From Rhodanobacter thiooxydans (GTDB lineage: Bacteria > Pseudomonadota > Gammaproteobacteria > Xanthomonadales > Rhodanobacteraceae): a stretch of 64,000 nt of DNA. The stretch covers positions 2,790,001 to 2,854,000 of the forward strand of contig NZ_CP088923.1 in the NCBI RefSeq assembly GCF_021545845.1, written 5' to 3'. Under the pieces are notes generated by a model. The model was not told the origin of the DNA. It worked only from the letters and a program-made list of their open reading frames with translations, and ran no database searches. Within the stretch, counting starts at the first letter, position 1. Each line of letters opens with the position of its first letter. The position numbers and the translations under genes were made by a program. Positions 56,222 through 64,000 of the stretch are shown in pieces.

Positions 56222-57241
56222 ATGGGGAACATGTGGCGGCGCATTTTCCGCAGCCGACGGCCGAAGCCACGCGCAGGACGCGCGCCGCCTGCCGCCACGA
56301 CGCCGGCGCGCACCACCGTCGCCGCCCGGCCGGCGCTGCCGCTGGCGGCCATCCGCGACCGCTTCCATCGTTTCGTGCTCGGCCTGGCCGACAGCCACGC
56401 CAGCGAACCCGGCGCGGCCGAGCTCGCCACGCTCAGGCAGCTGGAGCTGCTCGGCAGCCGCTTCGACATGCACAGCCTGCCACGCCTGCCCACGGTGCTG
56501 CCGCAGCTGTTGCGCGCGCTGAGGAACGACAACACCGGCGGCGGCGAACTGGCCCGGTTGATCGGCCGCGATCCGCTGATGGTCGGCGAGATCATGCGGG
56601 TCACCGGCAGCGTGCACTACCGTGCGGCGCAGCCGATCACCAGCCTGCAGCAGGCGGTGGTGCTGCTGGGCCAGGACGGACTGCGCCGGATACTCACCCA
56701 GCACGTGATGAAGCCCATCCTGCAAGCCCATGCCGGCGCGTTCGGGCAGGCCGCCGGCGAGCGCCTGTGGCATCACGCCGAGCGCTGCGCGCATGCCTGC
56801 GCCTGGCTCGGCCGCCACAACCACAGCGATGCGTTCGAAGCCTACCTGGCGGGCATCGTCTGCCATGCCGGCGATGGCGCGGTGATCCGTCTGCTGGACC
56901 GGATCGGCCCCGCCGACGACGCCGAGCCGCCGTCGCCTGGCTTTCTTGCCGGCTGTGCCGACCTCGCCGCGCAGCTTTCGCTGCAGGTGGCGCAGCACTG
57001 GGAGCTGCCGCGGCGGGTGGTCGACGCACTGGCCGAGCGGCGACTGCAGCCGACACCAGCGGCCTCGCCGCTGGGCAACGCGCTGGCGGTGGCCGACCTG
57101 CTGGCGATGGCCCAGCTGCTGGCCGAGCACGAGCGCCTGGCCGAGGACCCGGACCTCAGCCAGGGCTGGCCCGAGGTCTTCGCGCCGAACCTGGTGGCGC
57201 GCTGCCGGCAGGATCTGCGGCGCAACTTTTCCGGGGTGTGA
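56222..57241 (+). CDS. HDOD domain protein
   Basis: A 339-residue protein. A basic, Pro/Ala-rich N-terminus (about 45 residues) is followed by an HDOD domain: LPRLPTVLPQLLRALRNDNTGGGELARLIGRDPLMVGEIMRVTGSVHYRAAQPITSLQQAVVLLGQDGLRRIL, then HHAERCAHACAWLGRH. The HD metal residues are not conserved as in true HD hydrolases, as expected. HDOD proteins act in signalling with cyclic-di-GMP or two-component systems; no partner is adjacent. Confidence 0.88.
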   Translation: MGNMWRRIFRSRRPKPRAGRAPPAATTPARTTVAARPALPLAAIRDRFHRFVLGLADSHASEPGAAELATLRQLELLGSRFDMHSLPRLPTVLPQLLRALRNDNTGGGELARLIGRDPLMVGEIMRVTGSVHYRAAQPITSLQQAVVLLGQDGLRRILTQHVMKPILQAHAGAFGQAAGERLWHHAERCAHACAWLGRHNHSDAFEAYLAGIVCHAGDGAVIRLLDRIGPADDAEPPSPGFLAGCADLAAQLSLQVAQHWELPRRVVDALAERRLQPTPAASPLGNALAVADLLAMAQLLAEHERLAEDPDLSQGWPEVFAPNLVARCRQDLRRNFSGV

Positions 57242-57307
57242 GCGATCCGCGGCCCCCGCCGCGAGGCGCCGCGGCGGGAGGCGATAACGCGCCTCCCGCT
57301 GCCGCTC

Positions 57308-57549
57308 CTACCGTGGCGTGACGCTGACGTCGCCGAGCACCAACGAAGTCTGCAGGCTGCGGTCTTCCACGCCGTAGAAGTTGACCTGCACGGGCTGCCC
57401 CCTGTACGCATCGAGGCTGACCGTGTGGGCCGGAACGGCACCTGCATCGACCCCTGGTGGTCCGGCAACACCGGCGCAGCCGGCGCCGGGCAGCAGGCCA
57501 CCCACCCCGCAAGCATCAGGCCGCGGGTCATCCATGTCTTCAATCGCAT
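57308..57549 (-). pseudogene. Small lipoprotein gene with an apparent frameshift
   Basis: From the ATG at 57549, with a GAGGA site, a signal-peptide start reads RLKTWMTRGLMLAGW. It then continues in a frame without further similarity. The next frame supplies VGGLLPGAGC, which completes a hydrophobic core and lipobox, and then AVPAHTVSLDAYRGQPVQVNFYGVEDR and SLQTSLVLGDVSVTPR to a stop at 57308. One base lost or gained in the gcggggtgggtggcc run would join them into about 80 residues. Either a true frameshift or a sequencing error. No named family recognised. Confidence 0.55.
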
Positions 57550-57667
57550 CGTCAAATCCTCGCGGGTTGGCAAGGATTCCCCGGCGCGTTTTATAGGCGA
57601 CCAACGATGGCGACGGCATGACCAAAATTCCTGGAAGCCGCCATGCGGCGCCGGCGCGTGGTGCCCG

Positions 57668-58144
57668 TCAGTACCGGTCCAGTCGCATCGGCTGGGTCAG
57701 CAACCCGCTGCGGCTGACCGTCGGCGGCCCGCTCCGCACGAAGCCGAAGTGCCGATACACCGGCACCGCCATGGCCGAGGCATTCAGCGTGAACTGCCGC
57801 GTGCCGGCGCGACGCACCGCATCCCGCATCGCGCGCCGCCACAGCTGGCGTGCGATGCCGCGACCGTGCAGGCGGGTGCTGACGAAAAACTGGAACAGGT
57901 GGCAGTCGTCCCGCATCGCCGCCACGCCGGCCAGGCGACCGTCCTGCTGGCAGGCCAGGTGGAAGCGCTGACCGGCGAGGATCTTCCTGCGGATCACCCG
58001 CGCGCTCATGCCGTGAAGCAGCTCGGCCGCCGCACTGGCCGGTTGCTTGGGCAGAATCCAGCGCCGCGTCACCCGGCGTGCCAGCCGACCGATCGCCAGC
58101 GCATCGTCCGGGCCGGCGAGGCGATAGCGGATGGCGCTGGGCAT
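57668..58144 (-). CDS. GNAT-family N-acetyltransferase
   Basis: A 158-residue acetyltransferase. IRYRLAGPDDALAIGRLARRV opens the fold; LAGVAAMRDDCHLFQFFVSTRLHGRGIARQLWRRAM contains the acetyl-CoA loop (R-G-R-G-I-A); FTLNASAMAVPVYRHFGFVRSG ends it. The start at 58144 is preferred (5 bp after the upstream stop), with ATG 58165 possible. Substrate unknown. Confidence 0.88.
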   Translation of the reverse strand: MPSAIRYRLAGPDDALAIGRLARRVTRRWILPKQPASAAAELLHGMSARVIRRKILAGQRFHLACQQDGRLAGVAAMRDDCHLFQFFVSTRLHGRGIARQLWRRAMRDAVRRAGTRQFTLNASAMAVPVYRHFGFVRSGPPTVSRSGLLTQPMRLDRY

Positions 58145-58148
58145 GCGC

Positions 58149-58334
58149 TCAGGGGTGACGCGCATGCCACGCCGCCAGCGCCGCCTCATAGCGCTCGAGC
58201 GCTTCTTCATAGACGTCGTGGACGCAGCGCACGCAACCCTCACCGCAGCAATCGGCGGCATCCGGCTCGCTCGGCGGCTGCGGCATCGGGTCGGCCGGGT
58301 CGAGGTTTGGCGGGATGGGCGGGACGGGATTCAC
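58149..58334 (-). CDS. Oxidoreductase-like domain small protein
   Basis: A 61-residue protein. The Pro/Asp-rich N-terminus is followed by DCCGEGCVRCVHDVYEEALERYEAAL, the cysteine motif (CCxxGCxxC) of the oxidoreductase-like family PF09791. It directly precedes the GNAT gene. The cysteines could bind metal; role not known. Confidence 0.85.
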   Translation of the reverse strand: MNPVPPIPPNLDPADPMPQPPSEPDAADCCGEGCVRCVHDVYEEALERYEAALAAWHARHP

Positions 58335-58432
58335 GGCACTCCGGACGGCATCAGCTGCGGGGCGGCGGGCCGCCCGGCAGCCGATGGTGGCGCCGATCGC
58401 CGCCGCGACTCAAGCGGCGGCGGCGCGGCGAA

Positions 58433-59206
58433 TCATTTCGCCGGCTTGCGGAAGCGGTAGACGAACTGGTCGGTGTGGCCGCGTATCGACTTGTCGAACA
58501 CCTTGGCGTTGAGCGGGTCGGCCGGGTTGCGCAGCGCGTCGCTTTCGCCGTCGAACACGAAGCCGGCCGCTTCCACTTCCTGCTTCACCACGGCCGGGTC
58601 GATGCGGTGCAGGGTGTCGGTGTCGGCGAGGCCGGAGCCGGCCGGGGCCATGTGGTCGATCACCACGAACAGGCCACCCGGCTTGAGCGCGTCGTAGACC
58701 CGCTTGTCGAAGCCGGCCATGTCCACCGGGCCCATGAACGGGTCATGGTAGTCGTGGTAGTTCTGCGCAGTGAATACCAGGTCGATCGGCTCCGCCGCGC
58801 TCAACAGCGCGGCCGGCTGCTGCAACAGGCTGACGTTCGCATAGTGCGGTGTGGCCACCAGGCCCTGCCAGTTGGCGAAACTTTTTGCGGAGTATTTCCC
58901 CATCTCGTGCGGCCACACGGTGTAGACGTGTCCCTGCGGGCCGACGACGGCGCTGAACACGCGCGTCCAGTAGCCGCTGCCCGGCACCAGTTCCAGCACC
59001 TTCTGGCCCGGCTTCACTTCGGCGAAGGCCATCACCTGGGCCACCTGGCGGCGGGTGTCCTCAGCGCGGTCGGTCTGGCGGGCGGGATCAGCGAGCGCTT
59101 TCTGCACCGCGGCGGAGACCGCCGCCTCGTGCGGTTTCTCCGTCTGGGCCAGGGCCACCGCGGGAATGCTGGCGGCAAGCAACACGGCAAGGATGGCAGG
59201 ACGCAT
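58433..59206 (-). CDS. Exported SAM-methyltransferase-fold protein (COG4798 type)
   Basis: A 257-residue protein. A clear signal peptide (MRPAILAVLLAASIPAVALAQ) precedes a class I methyltransferase fold: VKPGQKVLELVPGSGYWTRVFSAVVGPQGHVYTV (SAM motif I region), VFTAQNYHDYHDPF and LKPGGLFVVIDHMAPAGSG. The domain looks complete. Such proteins with export signals are known as a predicted family, but SAM is not expected in the periplasm, so the true ligand or location is open. Confidence 0.87.
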   Translation of the reverse strand: MRPAILAVLLAASIPAVALAQTEKPHEAAVSAAVQKALADPARQTDRAEDTRRQVAQVMAFAEVKPGQKVLELVPGSGYWTRVFSAVVGPQGHVYTVWPHEMGKYSAKSFANWQGLVATPHYANVSLLQQPAALLSAAEPIDLVFTAQNYHDYHDPFMGPVDMAGFDKRVYDALKPGGLFVVIDHMAPAGSGLADTDTLHRIDPAVVKQEVEAAGFVFDGESDALRNPADPLNAKVFDKSIRGHTDQFVYRFRKPAK

Positions 59207-59422
59207 GGTCGTACTCCTTCAGTGGGCCAAGGGTTTACCGATTGTGCGCCCGATTCGCGCTGATGAACCCGTGCCGCTTGGCACGGGGCGCCGCGGCAGT
59301 TCATGCTGCATGCTCGATCCACGACCACGCCATGCCCCAGGCCGGCTTTTCCAGGGCCTGCACAGCCTGGCGCCCGGCAGAGCCGTCAGACGACCTCCCG
59401 AACACCGTATCAGGAGTACCCG

Positions 59423-60847
59423 ATGCCAAGGCGCCGCCCCCTTCCTGCACTAGGCCTTGCGCTGGCGCTGTGCCTGTGCGGTCGGCTGGGCCATGCGCAG
59501 TCGGCTGCGCAATGGCAGGCGGCGCAGGTCGCCGCCGCGCAGAAGTCCGAGCAGATCATGCAGGAGGCCAACCAGCACAAGAGCCTGCTGGCCCAGTACC
59601 GGGTGATGCGCTACTCGTACGCCACCGATCCGGACCCGGCGTTCCACATCATTTTTGGCCAGTACCTGAGCTGGTACCAGACGTTCGTCGGCAATTACCC
59701 GGATGCTGCGGCCAGCTTCTCGATCAAGCAGCCGGCGCTGCCGGACGACCGCCCCTCGCCGCTGGGCAACGCCGACTACCGCGCCCGCCCCGCGCTCGAA
59801 GCGATTCCCGAGCTGGCCAGGAACTACCGCGCGGTGTTCCTCAACGAAGCGCACAACATACCGCTCACCCGCACGCTGACCGTGCAGTTGCTGGGCAAGC
59901 TGCGCGTGGAGGGCTTCAACTATTTCGCCGCCGAGACGCTCTACCAGACCGACACCGGGCTGCAGGCGCGCGGTTATCCGGTCGCCAGCAGCGGCTTCTA
60001 TACCGAGGAGCCGATTTACGCCGAGATGGTGCGCACCGCCTTGAAGCTCGGCTTCAAGGTGGTGGCCTACGAAGCGCTCTCCGCGGCTACCGGCGACGCC
60101 CGCGAAGCCGAGCAGGCGCGCAACCTCTACCGCGAGGTGTTCAAGAACGACCCGCAGGCGCGGCTGGTGGTCAACGCCGGCTATGCGCACATCCAGGAAT
60201 CGGGCGTCTACCTGGGCGGCTCCTCGATGGCCGAGCACCTGCACAAGCTCAGCGGCATCGATCCGCTCACGGTGGAGCAGACCATGCTGTATCCCCACCC
60301 GTCGGCCAGCGACGACCACCCCGACTACGCCCCGGTGATGCAGCAACTGCGCCCCGACGCGCCGATCGTGTTCGTGGACAAGAAAGGCCAGCCGTGGTCG
60401 TTGCGCGCGGGCTATGACGTCAGCGTGTTCTTCCCGCCCGAGCGGATCAAACGCGGCCGCCCCACCTGGCTGGACCTCGGCGGCAGCCGCAAGCCGTATC
60501 TGGTCAGCGGCGAACGCTGCAACCACGTCTACCCGTGCATGGTCGAGGCGCGCTATGCCGGCGAAGGCGCCGACGCGATACCCGCCGACCGCCTGGTGCT
60601 CGACCCGCTGCCGTTGAACCCCACCACCAGCGACCGCATCAGCAACGGGCTGATCGAACCCCACAACCTGCTCTATCTGCGTCCCGGCAAATACCGGCTG
60701 AGCTACACCGATGCGGACGGCCACCAGCTGTTCGCCAACGACGTTACCATCCGCGACCAGGACGCGGCCACGCCATCCGACCCCGCCGAGCCGCTCGCAC
60801 CAGCACGGCCGGCCGCAGCCACCACTATCCAGGGGAAATCACCATGA
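59423..60847 (+). CDS. Exported protein with ChaN/EreA-like features
   Basis: A 474-residue protein. Signal peptide (about residues 1-26, ending GHAQ). The central region YRAVFLNEAHNIPLTRTLTVQLLGKLRVEGFNYFAAETLY, then LGFKVVAYEAL and ARLVVNAGYAHIQESGVYLGG, resembles the Glu/His pattern of the ChaN/EreA/TIKI superfamily (Glu and His in NEAHN, Glu in AETL, His in GYAHI). The last 100 residues look like a beta-rich domain. ATG at 59423 has AGGAG. The stop overlaps the next gene (ATGA). I do not recognise a named family; the superfamily link is an inference. Confidence 0.75.
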   Translation: MPRRRPLPALGLALALCLCGRLGHAQSAAQWQAAQVAAAQKSEQIMQEANQHKSLLAQYRVMRYSYATDPDPAFHIIFGQYLSWYQTFVGNYPDAAASFSIKQPALPDDRPSPLGNADYRARPALEAIPELARNYRAVFLNEAHNIPLTRTLTVQLLGKLRVEGFNYFAAETLYQTDTGLQARGYPVASSGFYTEEPIYAEMVRTALKLGFKVVAYEALSAATGDAREAEQARNLYREVFKNDPQARLVVNAGYAHIQESGVYLGGSSMAEHLHKLSGIDPLTVEQTMLYPHPSASDDHPDYAPVMQQLRPDAPIVFVDKKGQPWSLRAGYDVSVFFPPERIKRGRPTWLDLGGSRKPYLVSGERCNHVYPCMVEARYAGEGADAIPADRLVLDPLPLNPTTSDRISNGLIEPHNLLYLRPGKYRLSYTDADGHQLFANDVTIRDQDAATPSDPAEPLAPARPAAATTIQGKSP

Positions 60848-63153
60848 CCCGATCCGCTCTCCGGCCGCTGCTCAGCCTGGGCTGCCTGCTGGCAGCCTTC
60901 GCCGCGGCGGCCGCCAGCCCAGCCGACCGCACCGACGCCGCCGCCCTGTTCGGCTTCAGCGCCAGCGCGGCGACGGCCCAGCAGGATCTCGAACGGCGCT
61001 TCGACGCCCAGCTCGATCCCGCCGAGCTGCGCGGCTGGCTCAAGCAGATGGCATCGCAGCCCAACCAGGTCGGCTCGCCGCACGACAAGGCGAATGCCGA
61101 GTTCATCCTGTCGAAGTTCCGCGAATGGGGCTGGAACGCGCACATCGAGACCTTCAGCGTGCTCTACCCCACACCGAAGAAGGTGGCGCTGGAGCTGCTC
61201 GGGCCGAAACCGTACGTCGCGGCACTGCACGAACCAGCCATCGAAGGCGACGCCACCTCCGGCCTCGCCGGCGTGCTGCCGCCCTACAACGTCTACGGGG
61301 CCGACGGCGATGTCAGCGCGCCGCTGGTCTACGCCAACTACGGCATGCCCGACGACTACAAGGAACTGGCCCGGCGCGGCATCGACGTGCGCGGCAAGAT
61401 CGTGCTCACCCGCTACGGCCACGGCTGGCGCGGGTTGAAGCCGAAGCTGGCGCAGGAACATGGCGCGGTCGGCTGCCTGATCTACTCGGACCCGCACGAC
61501 GATGGCTACGCCATGGGCGACGTCTATCCGCAGGGCGGCTGGCGCCCGGCGCAGGGCGTGCAGCGCGGCTCGGTGGCCGACATGCAGCTGTATCCGGGCG
61601 ACCCCTTGACTCCGGGCATCGGCTCCACGCCCGGCGCGAAACGGCTGGCGCTGAAAGACGCAAAGACCATCCTGAAGATCCCGGTGCTGCCGATCTCCTA
61701 CGCCGACGCCACGCCGCTGCTGCAGGCGCTGGCCGGCCCGGTGGCCCCGGCCGGGTGGCGCGGTGCGCTGCCGCTGACTTACCGCGTCGGCCCGAGCGCG
61801 GCGAACGTGCACCTGACCGTGCAGTCGGACTGGAAGCAGCAACCGGTCTACGACGTGATCGCCACCATCGAGGGCTCGGCCGAGCCGGACCAGTGGATCG
61901 TGCGCGGCAACCACCACGACGGCTGGACCTTCGGCGCGTGGGATCCGCTCTCCGGCACCATCGCCCTGATGGCCGAGGCCAAGGCCATCGGCGGCCTGGT
62001 CAAGCAGGGCTGGCGACCCCAACGCACGCTCGTCTATGCCAGCTGGGACGGCGAGGAGCCCGGCCTGCTCGGTTCCACCGAATGGGCCGAGACGCATGCC
62101 GCGGAACTCCAGCAGAAGGCCGTGCTGTATCTCAACTCCGACACCAACGGCCGCGGCTTCCTCGGCGCCGGCGGCAGTCACTCGCTGCAGCACCTGGTCA
62201 ACCAGGTGGCCGCCGGCGTGACCGACCCGGAAACCGGTGTCAGCGTGCGCGAGCGACTGCGTGCACACATGCAAGTGGCCGGCAACAACAAGGACGCCAA
62301 GCCGGAAGTCAAGGCGATCGCCAAGCTGGCGGCGGCCGGCGGCGACCTGCCGCTTGCCGCGCTGGGCTCGGGCTCCGACTACAGCGCGTTCCTGGAACAT
62401 CTCGGCATCGCCTCGCTGGACCTCGGCTTCGGCGGCGAGGACGACGACGGCGGCATCTACCACTCGCGCTACGACTCGTTCGACCATTACGCGCGCTTTG
62501 GCGACCCGAGCTTCGACTACGGCATGGCGCTGGCCAAGGTCGCCGGCCACGTGATGCTGCGCAGCGCCGAGGCCAACGTGCTGCCGCTGCGCTTCGGCGA
62601 CTTCAGCGACACGCTGGGCCGCTACCTCGACGAACTGCACAAGCTGGTCGACGACACGCGCGAGGCTACCGAGCGGCAGCACCAGCTGCTGGACAGCCAT
62701 GCATTCGCGCTCAATGCCGACCCGACACGGCCGGTCGCCCCGCCCGCACGCGATTCCGACATGCCGGCGATCGACCTCGCCCCACTGGACCGCGCGGCGA
62801 AGCGGCTTGCGCAGAGCGCCAAGGCCTGCCGGGCCGCCTACGACAAGCGTGCCGCCGCCGGCTTCAACCTCACCGCCGCGCAGCGCCAGCAGCTCGACCG
62901 CCTGGCCGGCAGCATGGAGCAGCGCCTCACCGATCCCGCCGGGCTACCCGGGCGCAGCTGGTTCAAGCACTTCATCTATGCGCCGGGCATGCTCACCGGC
63001 TACGACGTCAAGACCGTGCCCGGCGTGCGCGAGGCCATCGAGGCGCGTCGCTGGGACGAGGCCAGCCACTACGCCGCACTCACCGCCAAGGTGCTCGACC
63101 GCTACCGCGCGCAACTCGACCAGTTGACGGCGCTGCTGGACAAGCAGTCCTAG
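60844..63153 (+). CDS. Exported M28 metallopeptidase, PSMA/GCPII-like
   Basis: A 769-residue protein. Signal peptide (about residues 1-25); PA domain (about 130-250: APLVYANYGMPDDYKELARRGIDVRGKIVLTRYGHGWRGLKPKLAQEHGAVGCLIYSDP); M28 peptidase core: GNHHDGWTFGAWDP (first zinc His and Asp), VYASWDGEEPGLLGSTEW (catalytic Glu and ligand Glu), YLNSDTNGRG (Asp) and YHSRYDSFDHY (last His). The C-terminal helical TFR-dimerisation-like domain matches glutamate carboxypeptidase II. Translationally coupled to the gene upstream. Confidence 0.92.
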   Translation: MTRSALRPLLSLGCLLAAFAAAAASPADRTDAAALFGFSASAATAQQDLERRFDAQLDPAELRGWLKQMASQPNQVGSPHDKANAEFILSKFREWGWNAHIETFSVLYPTPKKVALELLGPKPYVAALHEPAIEGDATSGLAGVLPPYNVYGADGDVSAPLVYANYGMPDDYKELARRGIDVRGKIVLTRYGHGWRGLKPKLAQEHGAVGCLIYSDPHDDGYAMGDVYPQGGWRPAQGVQRGSVADMQLYPGDPLTPGIGSTPGAKRLALKDAKTILKIPVLPISYADATPLLQALAGPVAPAGWRGALPLTYRVGPSAANVHLTVQSDWKQQPVYDVIATIEGSAEPDQWIVRGNHHDGWTFGAWDPLSGTIALMAEAKAIGGLVKQGWRPQRTLVYASWDGEEPGLLGSTEWAETHAAELQQKAVLYLNSDTNGRGFLGAGGSHSLQHLVNQVAAGVTDPETGVSVRERLRAHMQVAGNNKDAKPEVKAIAKLAAAGGDLPLAALGSGSDYSAFLEHLGIASLDLGFGGEDDDGGIYHSRYDSFDHYARFGDPSFDYGMALAKVAGHVMLRSAEANVLPLRFGDFSDTLGRYLDELHKLVDDTREATERQHQLLDSHAFALNADPTRPVAPPARDSDMPAIDLAPLDRAAKRLAQSAKACRAAYDKRAAAGFNLTAAQRQQLDRLAGSMEQRLTDPAGLPGRSWFKHFIYAPGMLTGYDVKTVPGVREAIEARRWDEASHYAALTAKVLDRYRAQLDQLTALLDKQS

Positions 63154-63315
63154 CCTGCAGCATCACGCTCGATCGCGAGGCGACCAGACCACCGGCCGCC
63201 CCGATCCGCTCCAGCGCCGCACCCGTCCCGATGCGGTCGGCGCCCTGCTATAAATGCCGCCCTGAGGCAGCCGGCAGGTTGTACGGTCGTTCAATCACGA
63301 CAGGGGAAATCAGCG
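63154..63315 (+). promoter_or_regulatory. Leader of the S9 peptidase gene
   Basis: A tataaa motif at about 63250 could serve as a -10 element; no good -35 is apparent. A caggggaaatcagcg ribosome-binding region, nearly identical to that before the M28 gene, precedes the ATG. Confidence 0.35.
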
Positions 63316-64000
63316 ATGAGGATGCAGCGCTGGATCGTTGCGGGTCTGCTCTTGCTGTCTACTGCCGTGCTGCAGGCACAGCCGGTCTCCTATGCCGAGC
63401 TGGCGCGACATGCCCAGTACAAGGACGTGAAAATCTCGCCGGACGGCAAGTACCTGGCCGCCACCGCAGTGGTGAACGGGCAGACCGTGCTGGCCCTGAT
63501 CCGGGTGTCCGATCACCAGGGCAACCTGGTTCGCCCGCGGCAGGAGGACGACGTGATCGCTTTCTGGTGGGCGTCCGCTACCCGCGTGCTGTATTCCGTG
63601 GGCGAACGTGTCGGCGGTTACGATGCGCCGTTTGCCACCGGCGAACTATTCGCGGTCAACGCCGACGGCAATGGCGCGAACATGCTGTACGGCTACCGCC
63701 GCAGTGGCATGAGCACCGGCTCGCACATCCAGCGGGCGACGGCCGAATATGGCAGTGCCGAACTGATCGCCACCATCCCGGACGATCCCAAGCATGTGCT
63801 GGTATCCATCAGTTCGTGGTCGGGAGCCGGGCTCGAGGGCGCCATCCCCGTGGCCTACCGCATGGACGTGCGCAACGGCAACAAGACACAACTCATCGTT
63901 GCCCCCATGCGTGGCGCAAGCTTCGTCGCCGACCACCAGGGGCGGATCCGCTTCGCGGCTGGTTTTGACAATGACGGCAACGTCAGGGTCTACCAGCATC
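63316..64000 (+). CDS. Exported S9-family peptidase, N-terminal part
   Basis: The first 228 codons of a gene running off the right edge. Signal peptide (about residues 1-22, ending LQAQ). Then SYAELARHAQYKDVKISPDGKYLAATAVVNGQTVLALIRV, the start of the beta-propeller domain of S9 (prolyl oligopeptidase/dipeptidyl aminopeptidase) proteins. The catalytic Ser-Asp-His domain lies outside the window. Together with the M28 gene it suggests an exported peptide-degradation cluster. Confidence 0.8.
   Translation, partial: MRMQRWIVAGLLLLSTAVLQAQPVSYAELARHAQYKDVKISPDGKYLAATAVVNGQTVLALIRVSDHQGNLVRPRQEDDVIAFWWASATRVLYSVGERVGGYDAPFATGELFAVNADGNGANMLYGYRRSGMSTGSHIQRATAEYGSAELIATIPDDPKHVLVSISSWSGAGLEGAIPVAYRMDVRNGNKTQLIVAPMRGASFVADHQGRIRFAAGFDNDGNVRVYQH

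Overview
The window is a dense, GC-rich chromosomal segment of a gammaproteobacterium of the Xanthomonadales, most likely a Rhodanobacteraceae member (Rhodanobacter/Dyella/Luteibacter type). I infer this from gene content and protein sequences: sdhCDAB with SdhE, a MetX-type acyltransferase next to a cysteine dioxygenase, the kynurenine monooxygenase, ccmABCDEFGHI in one run, and dispersed repeats of the kind common in that group. No 16S rRNA gene is present, so the assignment is an inference.

Layout. 1-6981 (minus strand): start of comEC, a lolC/lolD lipoprotein-release pair, ygfX-sdhE, and sdhCDAB, headed by a small SDHAF4-like protein. 7112-11041: YgfZ, a SleB-like hydrolase, two glycine-zipper lipoproteins and a TatD-type hydrolase. 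11276-16053: a MarR regulator with an NodT/EmrA/EmrB tripartite drug-efflux operon. 16148-17518: PHA genes (phaR, phbB). 17702-21345: secreted M4 metalloprotease, kynurenine 3-monooxygenase and a DUF3293 protein. 21407-28448: complete system I cytochrome c maturation operon. 28451-33663: MetX-type acyltransferase, cysteine dioxygenase, tRNA-Leu, an SUMF1-fold protein, RNase D and tRNA-Ala. 34104-41095: ppk1, an Fsr-type MFS exporter, an 840-bp repeat block, murB, pyrD and a DUF4190 protein. 41187-47271: ALDH7-type dehydrogenase, tRNA-Arg, SelO, a lytic transglycosylase, DUF1415 and YkgJ-type proteins. 47338-48620: a complete IS110-family element. 48639-64000: rsuA, rsmC, an OPT transporter, YaeQ, an FKBP lipoprotein, a RIO kinase, an LLM oxidoreductase, an HDOD protein, small proteins, a secreted methyltransferase and an exported-protein/peptidase cluster ending in a truncated S9 peptidase.

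Most notable: the IS110 element sits exactly inside a REP-type palindrome. Removing it between its two CT core dinucleotides restores the REP sequence. Its 238-bp non-coding left end folds on paper into two guide-bearing loops. One loop carries the left half of the target plus a right guide that fits the REP consensus. The other carries sequence from both IS ends. This is the layout expected of a bridge RNA. The two ends joined as a circle would also bring a -35-like and a -10-like hexamer to 17-bp spacing.

A second theme is dispersed repeats that have entered genes. The kynurenine monooxygenase carries an in-frame 96-bp insert related to a large palindromic repeat at 37768-38432. The 5' end of ccmH is built from a GGGATTCG tract plus half a REP. 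Several repeat families recur at 410, 22064, 24324, 26886, 38384, 42793, 47268 and 53761.
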